Below, in pieces: positions 16,287 through 22,688 of a stretch of DNA of 64,000 nt. The notes under the pieces are model-generated. The model did no database searches and was not told where the DNA came from. It saw nothing but the letters and a program-made list of their open reading frames with translations. Positions within the stretch are counted from its first letter, which is position 1. Each line of letters begins with the position of its first letter. This stretch comes from an uncultured Erysipelotrichaceae bacterium (GTDB taxonomy: Bacteria > Bacillota_I > Bacilli_A > RFN20 > CAG-826), in contig CAMVEL010000001.1 of assembly GCA_947166565.1 (NCBI GenBank), positions 98,823-162,822 on the forward strand, in the 5' to 3' direction. Made by a program: the position numbers and the translations under genes.

Positions 16287-16376
16287 TTACTCTCCTGATT
16301 CGTCGATAAGAATAGATAGAGGATAAGCCTTATAAAACTCTTTTGATAGTTTTCTTAGTTCTACAATTTTGGCCAT
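16287..16376 (-). pseudogene. Possible truncated type III toxin (ToxN/AbiQ/CptN-like) fragment
   Basis: A 29-codon minus-strand frame absent from the ORF track. It begins MAKIVELRKLSKEFYKAYP, which recalls the N-termini of type III RNA-antitoxin toxins, and then stops just before IS-like repeats. A terminator hairpin lies immediately upstream, as in toxIN operons where the repeat RNA is followed by a terminator and then the toxin. The recognition is from memory of a short motif, the frame has no ribosome site, and no tandem antitoxin repeats are present. It could be an accidental frame. Confidence 0.25.
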
Positions 16377-16406
16377 AAAGATAATAAAAGCTTGGAATAT
16401 CCAAGC
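16377..16406 (-). terminator. Terminator hairpin inside the accessory pocket
   Basis: Minus strand GCTTGGA-TAT-TCCAAGC followed by TTTTATTATCTTT. A possible promoter (TTGTCA at 16473-16478, 17 bases, TAGATA at 16450-16455) lies upstream, so a small RNA of about 65 bases could be made here. Confidence 0.55.
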
Positions 16407-16487
16407 AATTTCATTTGGGATTTCTTTTTAAGGTCTTACCCTCAGACCATATCTATCAAGAGGTTTCCCTTTTGACAACTTTATATA

Positions 16488-16517
16488 ACAAAATAAAACC
16501 CTATTTTTCAATAGGGG
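16488..16517 (-). terminator. Terminator of leader/zinc-ribbon gene 3
   Basis: Minus strand CCCTATT-GAAA-AATAGGG followed by TTTTATTTTG, 48 bases after the stop codon. Confidence 0.85.
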
Positions 16518-16564
16518 ATTAAGCTTATGAGCGTGCTATTACCATTAAAGGATTTTGAAAATAA

Positions 16565-16843
16565 TTATTTTTTGCTCCATTCATGACCGCATTTTGTGCA
16601 AGTGAGATCATAACCAACAAATGGGAACCAAACCCATTCAGTTTTATTTGATCCACATTTTGGACATTTTACGTCACTAGGAGGTTCAGATGTACATCCA
16701 CCACCGTTAACAGCCTCTAATTGTTCATCGGTAAGTTGAACGCCTTCTTCTTTGGCGAGTTTTAATAATTCATCTTTGCTTTTACAATTTTTAACTTTTT
16801 CGATTTGTTCTTCGCTTAAGCCTTTTAGTAATTCTTCTTTCAT
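16565..16843 (-). CDS. GG-leader peptide fused to a zinc ribbon, copy 3
   Basis: A 92-residue, more distant paralog: leader LLKGLSEEQIEKVKNCKSKD and LAKEEGVQLTDEQLEAVNGGG, cargo CPKCGSNKTEW, an aromatic stretch (VWFPFVGYDL) and CTKCGHEW. Its DNA is clearly more AT-rich than copies 1 and 2. The promoter region is not part of the duplication but still has TTTGTGGCA, 43-51 bases upstream, with AAGGAG before the ATG. It has its own terminator. The conserved N-terminal half across copies with changing insert between CxxC pairs argues that the leader has a fixed partner. The partner is not encoded nearby. Confidence 0.8.
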   Translation of the reverse strand: MKEELLKGLSEEQIEKVKNCKSKDELLKLAKEEGVQLTDEQLEAVNGGGCTSEPPSDVKCPKCGSNKTEWVWFPFVGYDLTCTKCGHEWSKK

Positions 16844-16940
16844 ATACGAGGTTCTCCTTCGCTAAATAAATGTTATCAGACTGCTTGCCACAAATGTGTT
16901 GCATTTATTTATATTTTTACTAAATATCTTATACTTAGTA

Positions 16941-16967
16941 TAAAAATAAACCCTATTTTAAATAGGG
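16941..16967 (-). terminator. Orphan minus-strand terminator
   Basis: Minus strand CCCTATT-TTA-AATAGGG-type stem followed by TTTATTTTTA. It duplicates in form the terminator at 16488-16517 and lies after another terminator (17033-17069), so a gene that it once served may have been lost. Confidence 0.65.
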
Positions 16968-17032
16968 ATTTATAAGATTGTGACCCCTAGCAAGGATGAG
17001 AACCCGGGTCGTCGTCCGCAGCTTCCAGATGC

Positions 17033-17069
17033 AAAAAACGGGGCTGCCTTCGCTTCCGGCAACCCCCGT
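17033..17069 (-). terminator. Terminator of the GC-rich secreted protein gene
   Basis: Minus strand ACGGGG-(G)TTGCC / GGCAGCCCCGT stem with a 9-base loop and TTTTTT, about 35 bases after the stop codon. Confidence 0.85.
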
Positions 17070-17104
17070 TACTTGACCATGTGCGGTCCGCGCCGTGCGC
17101 GATG

Positions 17105-17722
17105 TCAGCAGTCCCAAGAAAGGCTCAGGCTGCTGACGTACAAATTGGCTTCATCCGAATCGTCCATGGAGTAGAGGTATACACAGACTTCAACCACGGT
17201 TCCGTCGGTACCCCCTTTGTCCCACACAAGGTGCGCAGTACCGTTCCCGTCCCCGTCGAGTTCGAAGGGGGTATTCCCCCATTCTTTGACGGCGGATTGG
17301 TATTGGTCGCGCAGCTCGACCGAGTACATGTCCACCGTGCCCGCGTCGTTTTCGACGCCCATGTAGATTTCGAAATGGGTGAGGTTGTTTATGCCGATCT
17401 GCAGGAAGTAGCCGCAATGATTGGACATCGGATGCGCCTCCACGAACCTTTCGCCCCCGAAGGTGAGCGGGCCCATGAACTCCGGCGCGACCGTCGTGTG
17501 GATGGGGTCGGATACGCCGGTTGTGACATTAACGTCTTGAGGACCCGGCGTGGACTCGAACTGGTCGGATCCGTGGTCGGCGTCGAAGGTGAAGCTTTTG
17601 CTCGTGGCCTTAGTCTCGAAGATGGTGTTTAGTTTCGGGCCTCCGCCAAAAGCTAAAGCGGTAACGGCAACTGTGCAAGCTAATACTCCCATTGAGGCTA
17701 ATAAGAATGTTATTTTCTTCAT
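17105..17722 (-). CDS. Secreted protein of unknown function, GC-rich gene
   Basis: A 205-residue protein with a clear signal peptide (KKITFLLASMGVLACTVAVTALAF, likely cleavage after TALA or nearby) and a mature part rich in Gly, Asp, Thr and aromatic residues: CGYFLQIGINNLTHFEIYMG and VEVCVYLYSMDDSDEANLYV. This looks like a beta-sandwich secreted domain with two or three Cys. No family recognised. An AAAGGAGG site precedes the ATG. The coding sequence is much richer in GC than its 30-35% GC flanks, including many GCC, GTC and CCG codons, which suggests a different origin from its surroundings. Single-gene unit with strong terminator. Confidence 0.7.
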   Translation of the reverse strand: MKKITFLLASMGVLACTVAVTALAFGGGPKLNTIFETKATSKSFTFDADHGSDQFESTPGPQDVNVTTGVSDPIHTTVAPEFMGPLTFGGERFVEAHPMSNHCGYFLQIGINNLTHFEIYMGVENDAGTVDMYSVELRDQYQSAVKEWGNTPFELDGDGNGTAHLVWDKGGTDGTVVEVCVYLYSMDDSDEANLYVSSLSLSWDC

Positions 17723-18164
17723 ATTTTCTTCAACCTCCTTTTAGAAAATAATAAATTTCTTTTATTTTATAGGGGGAAGGGGAGGAGAAACAAGCACTTT
17801 GTGCTAGAGAGTGCTATTCACGTCATTTGTTATTTATTTGTTTTTTTTGGGTGATAATTTTAGAAGGAAATGTCAAATAGTACTTAAAAAGAGAAAAGTC
17901 AACATTGTTTATAATCTAAAATCTATTCAAATTAAATATCAATAGAAAGCCAAATTCTGATATGGGGTACCTATAGGTGTCAGGTGGAGTACCTCTAGGT
18001 ATATGAGGTTGTTCACCATAGGTATAAATGAAACCACTATTTTTTTCCTTCAGAACCGAACTAGCAAACCTGGAAACTACTCAAAATAAACAAAAAATGA
18101 GGATTTCTCCCCATTTCTCGTGCTTTTTATCGTAAACCTTTGTATCAAAGTATGTATACGATTA
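17723..18164. other. AT-rich gene-free stretch with iteron-like palindromes
   Basis: About 440 bases with no supportable gene. The left part should hold the promoter of the secreted-protein gene. The right part carries the ACCTATAGGT-type repeats listed separately. The stretch abuts tRNA-Arg, a common integration boundary, but I see no integrase or duplicated tRNA end. Confidence 0.6.
17969..18023. repeat. Three ACCTATAGGT-type palindromic repeats
   Basis: ACCTATAGGT (17969-17978, perfect palindrome), ACCTCTAGGT (17991-18000) and ACCATAGGT (18015-18023) are spaced 22 and 24 bases apart, about two helical turns. This looks like a set of operator sites on one face of the DNA. No adjacent regulator gene is known. 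Confidence 0.5.
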
Positions 18165-18240
18165 TGGCGCGCCCGAGGCGATTCGAACGCCTAGCACTCA
18201 GCTTCGAAGGCTGATGCTCTATCCGTTGAGCTACGGGCGC
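18165..18240 (-). tRNA. tRNA-Arg (anticodon TCG)
   Basis: 76 bases on the minus strand with complete cloverleaf: acceptor GCGCCCG/CGGGCGC, D arm GCTC/GAGC, anticodon stem TCAGC/GCTGA with loop CTTCGAA (anticodon TCG, reads CGA/CGN), T arm AGGCG/CGCCT and an encoded 3' CCA. It lies 73 bases downstream of tRNA-Gly, likely in one transcript. Confidence 0.95.
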
Positions 18241-18313
18241 GTAAAACAAGGATAAGGCAAAAAACGGGGAAACGGTATAAAAAAAGCAGTGCCCAGCACC
18301 GCGAAATGACTGA

Positions 18314-18387
18314 TGGAGCAGGTGACGGGAATCGGACCCGCGTGACCAGCTTGGAAGGCTGGTGTTCTACCATTGAACTACACCTGC
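18314..18387 (-). tRNA. tRNA-Gly (anticodon TCC)
   Basis: 74 bases on the minus strand: acceptor GCAGGTG/CACCTGC, D arm GTTC/GAAC, anticodon stem CCAGC/GCTGG with loop CTTCCAA (anticodon TCC), T loop TCCGATT and encoded 3' CCA. Confidence 0.95.
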
Positions 18388-18484
18388 GTGGGCTTTCCTC
18401 TCGAAAAGCCCGATTATCTTATCATAGGCAAAAAGAAGAATAAAGCGATTTTTATAGCAGTTTTATAAATGATGCCTTGCAAAG

Positions 18485-18507
18485 AAAAACCCCGAATCAA
18501 TCGGGGT
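18485..18507 (-). terminator. Terminator after trxA
   Basis: Minus strand ACCCCGA-TTGAT-TCGGGGT followed by TTTTC, 14 bases after the trxA stop. Confidence 0.85.
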
Positions 18508-18520
18508 AATTCGCCAAGAT

Positions 18521-18826
18521 TTAACGACCGATGAAGGAGAGGATCTTCTTCTTTGGGGCGTAGCCGAGGTTCGTGCCGAGGAGTTTCCCGTCCACTAGAT
18601 GGATAAGGGTTGGGATGGCGCTTACGCCATATTCGGCCGCGGCTTCGGAAATCTCATCGACATCGACGGAGAGGACGGTTAAGTCGCTATTTTCCTCCGC
18701 GATTTCCTCGATGAAGGGGGCGATCATTTTGCATGGTCCGCACCAAGTGGCGTAGAAGTCCACGAGGACGTCGCCCTTCTGGCTTAATTCTTTGAATTGT
18801 TCGTAACTGCTGATTTCGACTTTCAT
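18521..18826 (-). CDS. trxA: Thioredoxin
   Basis: A 101-residue thioredoxin with VDFYATWCGPCKMIAPF (active site WCGPC at about residues 28-32) and the cis-proline strand SAIPTLIHL near 75. It reduces protein disulfides with electrons from thioredoxin reductase. The track entry begins 33 residues too early; the ATG at 18826 has AAAGGA 8 bases upstream and starts at the usual place. It lies 26 bases after the TraX-like gene and ends at a strong terminator, so it is last in that operon. Confidence 0.95.
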   Translation of the reverse strand: MKVEISSYEQFKELSQKGDVLVDFYATWCGPCKMIAPFIEEIAEENSDLTVLSVDVDEISEAAAEYGVSAIPTLIHLVDGKLLGTNLGYAPKKKILSFIGR

Positions 18827-18852
18827 GGGTTTTTCCTTTCGTCTTGATGCCA

Positions 18853-19734
18853 TTATAACCCGAATATCAGGAAGATGATAATCAAATGCACCGGGAAATA
18901 GGCATAGGAGAAAATACGGAACCAAAGACTGCTATATCCCTTCTGCCCGTTATAGAGGAGAAGAGGGATGCAGGCTAGCAAACACCATGCCTGGAATGAC
19001 ATGTTCATGGGGTCGATGCTGCGTTCGTTGATATAGCTGAGTCCCCATAATCCAAGGACGATCGACGCAAGGAAAAGCACCCTCACGATGTTGGCCGCGG
19101 CGATTCCGGAAGGCGATTCGCGGTAGAGATCATCGCTGATACCGAGGTATTGGTTGGTCTTATGGGAGAAGAAGGTGACGATGGAGGAGGAATAATAGAA
19201 AAGGACCCCGGCTCCTAACCCAAGTAAGGAATAGGCTGGACGGAAGGGGAAGGGCCACCAGGTGATGGTGATTTCCCCATTAAGCTCCAATACGCGCAAT
19301 AAAAATGAGGTTATCAATATACCCGCTGGAATCAATGCGATAAGTTTCTTCCACCATAGTTTTCCCGAGAGGAAATACAAAACCAAGGCCACGAGAATCA
19401 AATCGGCGAAGGGATTGGGCGCTTGGTTTAATTGATAGATACCCATCCCGTATATTCCGATAACCTGGGCGACCGTTAAAAGGACGTATATCCCGCCCAT
19501 CCTAAGAAGGTATTTCTCCTTGTTATGGGAATACCTCATGCCTTCTGCAAGAAGGAAGATGAACAAAGGAAAGGCGATTCTTCCGATAATGCGGAAAATA
19601 TCCCCAGCCTGAGCAATGTTACGGTCCGCATTACTTGCAAGGAAAACCCCAATATGGTCAAAGGTCATGGTGACTAGACCGATGATCCTTATCCAGAAAG
19701 AGGAGAGGATTAAATGCCTGTTGGGATTATACAT
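18853..19734 (-). CDS. TraX-like multipass membrane protein
   Basis: A 293-residue protein with about eight to nine membrane segments. The start WIRIIGLVTMTFDHIGVFLA, the block IFRIIGRIAFPLFIFLLAEGMRYSHNKEKYLLRM and later PLLLYNGQKG are the TraX family signature (M-x-DH, R-IGR-AFP-F-FLL-EG). TraX of F plasmid acetylates pilin, but chromosomal Bacillota homologs are found without conjugation genes and are taken to be acyltransferase-like. I use the ATG at 19734 (GGTGG 8-9 bases upstream); it overlaps the end of the CPBP gene by 8 bases, implying coupled translation. No conjugation genes nearby. Confidence 0.85.
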   Translation of the reverse strand: MYNPNRHLILSSFWIRIIGLVTMTFDHIGVFLASNADRNIAQAGDIFRIIGRIAFPLFIFLLAEGMRYSHNKEKYLLRMGGIYVLLTVAQVIGIYGMGIYQLNQAPNPFADLILVALVLYFLSGKLWWKKLIALIPAGILITSFLLRVLELNGEITITWWPFPFRPAYSLLGLGAGVLFYYSSSIVTFFSHKTNQYLGISDDLYRESPSGIAAANIVRVLFLASIVLGLWGLSYINERSIDPMNMSFQAWCLLACIPLLLYNGQKGYSSLWFRIFSYAYFPVHLIIIFLIFGL

Positions 19735-20641
19735 TCGGGGTTCCACCAATATTCTTCATGATGAGATATTGCCCAATCGCAAAGACGTTATTCAAGGCGT
19801 GTGAGGTATAGGAACAAGCAAATCCCCACCTATCGTAAAGGTAAGCGAAGGCAAATCCCGAGAACATATAGATCGGGAGGTTCGTCCATTCTCTTATTGC
19901 CGCGGCATAGCCGTCTCGCGAGAAATTGAAGGCCCCGCCAAAATCGAAATGGATAAGGCCAAAGATAATCGCGGTGATGATAAATCCAAGGACTTTGCCT
20001 AATCTTGACGATAACCCATACAAGCCAACCCTATACGCGCATTCTTCGACGAAAGGACCGATAAGCCCGAAGAAGAGGATTGCGAGGAAGGGGTTGAAAT
20101 CGATGAGGACATAGAGGGTGCTTTGGTTCGCGTTGGCTCCATTATCGATCCCAACCGATCGTAGGATTATGCCGATGATGAGGTTATAGAAGAATTCGAT
20201 TCCGATGATTATCGCAAACCCGGCAAGGCCAAAGACATAGGGCTTCCAGCCTTTAAAGGATTTGAATAAGTCGGGGAATTTGCCGATGAAAAGGAGAGCC
20301 GCCCCAACAAAGGCGATTCCATAGATGGTATATTCGGTTGGCCCTAACCAAGGGGCACTCATCATGACGTTCTGGAGTTCCTCGGCGTTTGTTGCTAACC
20401 CTTGGGCGGTTATGACCATGCCGAAGATTAGTTGGACGACAAGCGCCAATAAACGCAATCCCAAAGGACCAAGAATTAGGAAAAAGAGCATTTCCCTAAT
20501 CCAGGAAATGGGGAGATGACCGGCGAAAAGCCCGCCATCCTCACGCGGGAATTCACGTTTGCAGCCTTTGCAGACCGTTTCCTTGGGATCACGGCTCGCG
20601 CCGCAGTCGGGACATTGAATTTTGGAGAAGTAGGTTTTCAT
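19727..20641 (-). CDS. CPBP-family intramembrane protease with N-terminal zinc ribbon
   Basis: A 304-residue protein. Residues 8-30 form a zinc ribbon (IQCPDCGASRDPKETVCKGC). About eight membrane segments follow, with the CPBP/Abi signature PFVEECAYRVGLYG (EExxxR) near 205, FGLIHFDFGG (FxxxH) near 235 and SYTSHALNNV near 285. These are glutamic intramembrane proteases or CAAX-processing-like enzymes, often tied to bacteriocin immunity or peptide processing. The true start is the ATG at 20641, after TATACT only 9 bases upstream and with no ribosome site, so the message is nearly leaderless. The added zinc ribbon is notable with leader/zinc-ribbon peptides 4 kb away; any link is speculation. 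Confidence 0.85.
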   Translation of the reverse strand: MKTYFSKIQCPDCGASRDPKETVCKGCKREFPREDGGLFAGHLPISWIREMLFFLILGPLGLRLLALVVQLIFGMVITAQGLATNAEELQNVMMSAPWLGPTEYTIYGIAFVGAALLFIGKFPDLFKSFKGWKPYVFGLAGFAIIIGIEFFYNLIIGIILRSVGIDNGANANQSTLYVLIDFNPFLAILFFGLIGPFVEECAYRVGLYGLSSRLGKVLGFIITAIIFGLIHFDFGGAFNFSRDGYAAAIREWTNLPIYMFSGFAFAYLYDRWGFACSYTSHALNNVFAIGQYLIMKNIGGTPNV

Positions 20642-20729
20642 ACGGAGAAAAGTATAAGAGCATTTCCCAAAAAGGGAAAACAAATCGTTCCCGTGGAAGG
20701 AAGGAGAGGAAAAGAGTATCATTTCCCCT

Positions 20730-21353
20730 GTGAGCAGCAAAGACGAAAAGAAGCTTATCCCCCTAAACGAATCCGAAGGCGAAGCCAAATGCCTCTGGAG
20801 CTCTTTTATCGCTAGATTGGTTCCGATTTCTTCATTGGAAGAATGGAAAGCAAAGGAAGAGTCCTTCAAGAAAGACCACCCAAAGGCTGATCATTATCCT
20901 TATGGCCTTATGGTCGAGGGAACTAGCAGGTCCAACGACGATGGGGAGCCTGGGGGTTCGGCCGGAAGGCCTTTGTTAGGCTTACTTGAAAACCGCCACC
21001 TCCATAACTGCGCGATTATCGTCGCTAGGTATTTTGGGGGTAGCAAGCTAGGAATACCGAGGTTAAGGAGATGCTTCCTCGAATCCGCGGAAAACGCGAT
21101 TTCGAATGCACGCCTTGGCCAAATCAAGAAAAAACTCTCCTATTCATTCGAGGTCGATTATCCGACTTATGACCGTCTCAATTCATTGAAGGACCGCCTT
21201 GGCTTTGAGATGAATGTCAGCGATTTCGGAGTAAAAATCTCCCTTACTATCTTGACAAGTGATAAAATCGACAGGCTCTTCGAAGGAAGAGGCATCGATA
21301 TCGATATTCCCACCCCGATAGAGGTGGAGGCAATTGAGGAGGAAAGGATATGA
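20730..21353 (+). CDS. YigZ/IMPACT family protein
   Basis: A 207-residue member of the UPF0029/IMPACT family: SEGEAKCLWSSFIARL, DDGEPGGSAGRPLLGLLE and CAIIVARYFGGSKLGIPRL are the conserved N-terminal blocks, followed by a ferredoxin-like C-terminal domain. Proposed roles are translation-factor or RNA related; biochemical function is not settled. The start is a GTG at 20730 with TATCAT 7 bases upstream and no properly placed ribosome site, so it may be leaderless. It diverges from the CPBP gene and overlaps the downstream peptidase by 4 bases. Confidence 0.9.
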   Translation: MSSKDEKKLIPLNESEGEAKCLWSSFIARLVPISSLEEWKAKEESFKKDHPKADHYPYGLMVEGTSRSNDDGEPGGSAGRPLLGLLENRHLHNCAIIVARYFGGSKLGIPRLRRCFLESAENAISNARLGQIKKKLSYSFEVDYPTYDRLNSLKDRLGFEMNVSDFGVKISLTILTSDKIDRLFEGRGIDIDIPTPIEVEAIEEERI

Positions 21354-22621
21354 TTTCCGTCAATGAATTAGCCACAAGACGCGCAAGGCTATTCGACCAT
21401 CTTGAGGATGGCTCGATCGCGATTATTTATTCCGGCGTAGCCAAGAAATGCTCCGCCGATGAGGATTACCCATTCGAGGTCAACCGAAATTTCTTTTATC
21501 TAACGGGAATCGAGCAAGAGAATTCTGTCTTGCTCCTTGTTTCTTCCGAAGGACAAAGAAGGGAATACCTTTTCATCCCTCCATTTGATCCAGTAAAAGA
21601 GAAATGGTATGGAAGACGCCTAACTCAGGAGGAAGCCAAAAATATCTCAGGTATTAGGAACGTTCTATATAACGGAGCCTTCCAGTCGAGAGTGGACTCC
21701 GCTCTCCGCGGCTCTTCCACCGATTTTGGTAACGCCTCAACCGTTTATTTGGACTTGGAGAAGGAACTAAAGATCGCCGAGGAGACCACCACCCAAGATT
21801 ACAAGAAGACCCTCGAAAGGGCGTATCCTGGCATAAACGTCAAGGACGTGTATCCGGTTTTGGTGAAGATGCGCCTTATCAAATCCCCCGCGGAAATCGA
21901 GGAATTCGAGAAGGCGGTCGAACATACGAGGTTAGGCATCCAAACCGTTATGAGCATGGCTAGGGCCGGGGTTTACGAATATGAACTCGCGGACGCCTTC
22001 CTCCGCGTCATCAACGATGATTCGGGATATCAAGGACTAGCCTTCAACACGATTATGGCTAGCGGAAGAAACGCCGCGATCCTCCATTACCCTCGCCCCC
22101 TCGCCCAAATCCAAAAAGGCGATTTGCTCCTTATGGATTTAGGCGCCAGACACAGCTATTACTGCGCGGATGTTTCTAGAACCATCCCCGTTTCCGGGAA
22201 ATTCGACGATTACCAGAAGATGCTTTATGAAATCGTCCTTGGTTGCAACAAGGCGGTCGCTGCCTTTGCTAAACCCGGACTTACCATCCACCAGCTTCAG
22301 GAATTCACCAAGGAATACCTAGCAAGGGAATGTATGGATAAAGGCATCATCGAGAAAAAGGAGGATCTCGACAAATACTATTTCCACGGGGTCTCCCATC
22401 ATATTGGCCTCGATACCCATGATCCAGGAGGAGACAAAGCGATTCCTCTTGCACCGGGTATGATAATCTCCGATGAACCTGGTTTATACATCGCCGAGAA
22501 GAATATCGGAATCCGCATCGAAGACGATCTTCTTATCACCGAAAACGGATGCAGGGTCCTCACGGAATCCATCATGAAGGAGGTTTCGGACATCGAAGCC
22601 TTCTACGCTCTCCGCAAGTAA
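21350..22621 (+). CDS. pepP: Xaa-Pro aminopeptidase (M24B family)
   Basis: A 423-residue cytoplasmic dinuclear metallopeptidase that removes the N-terminal residue before proline. N-terminal aminopeptidase-P domain (residues 1-140), then the pita-bread domain with ligands in LLLMDLGARHSYYCADVSRT (two Asp), HGVSHHIGLDTHD (His), SDEPGLYI (Glu) and GIRIEDDLLI (Glu). All five expected ligands are present and length is normal. ATG overlaps the yigZ stop (ATGA). A good terminator follows. Confidence 0.93.
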   Translation: MISVNELATRRARLFDHLEDGSIAIIYSGVAKKCSADEDYPFEVNRNFFYLTGIEQENSVLLLVSSEGQRREYLFIPPFDPVKEKWYGRRLTQEEAKNISGIRNVLYNGAFQSRVDSALRGSSTDFGNASTVYLDLEKELKIAEETTTQDYKKTLERAYPGINVKDVYPVLVKMRLIKSPAEIEEFEKAVEHTRLGIQTVMSMARAGVYEYELADAFLRVINDDSGYQGLAFNTIMASGRNAAILHYPRPLAQIQKGDLLLMDLGARHSYYCADVSRTIPVSGKFDDYQKMLYEIVLGCNKAVAAFAKPGLTIHQLQEFTKEYLARECMDKGIIEKKEDLDKYYFHGVSHHIGLDTHDPGGDKAIPLAPGMIISDEPGLYIAEKNIGIRIEDDLLITENGCRVLTESIMKEVSDIEAFYALRK

Positions 22622-22642
22622 AAACAAGTCATCGATTTGAAT

Positions 22643-22673
22643 GGTCCCCTTGAATTTGGGGACCTTTTCATTT
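22643..22673 (+). terminator. Terminator after pepP, overlapping the glpK promoter
   Basis: GGTCCCC / GGGGACC stem with an 8-base loop then TTTTCATTT. A possible -35 of glpK (TTGAAT, 22650-22655) lies in the loop, so terminator and promoter overlap. Confidence 0.8.
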
Positions 22674-22688
22674 GTAATATATGCACAT

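Noticed and set aside
17081-17632. 183-residue plus-strand ORF opposite the GC-rich secreted protein
   Set aside because: No ribosome site, no recognisable domain and low-complexity His/Val/Arg-rich translation; the minus-strand frame has a signal peptide, AAAGGAGG site and terminator.
18314-18387. tRNA-Gly and tRNA-Arg as a genomic-island attachment site
   Set aside because: The accessory pocket ends here, but no duplicated tRNA 3' end or integrase is visible, so an attachment site cannot be supported.
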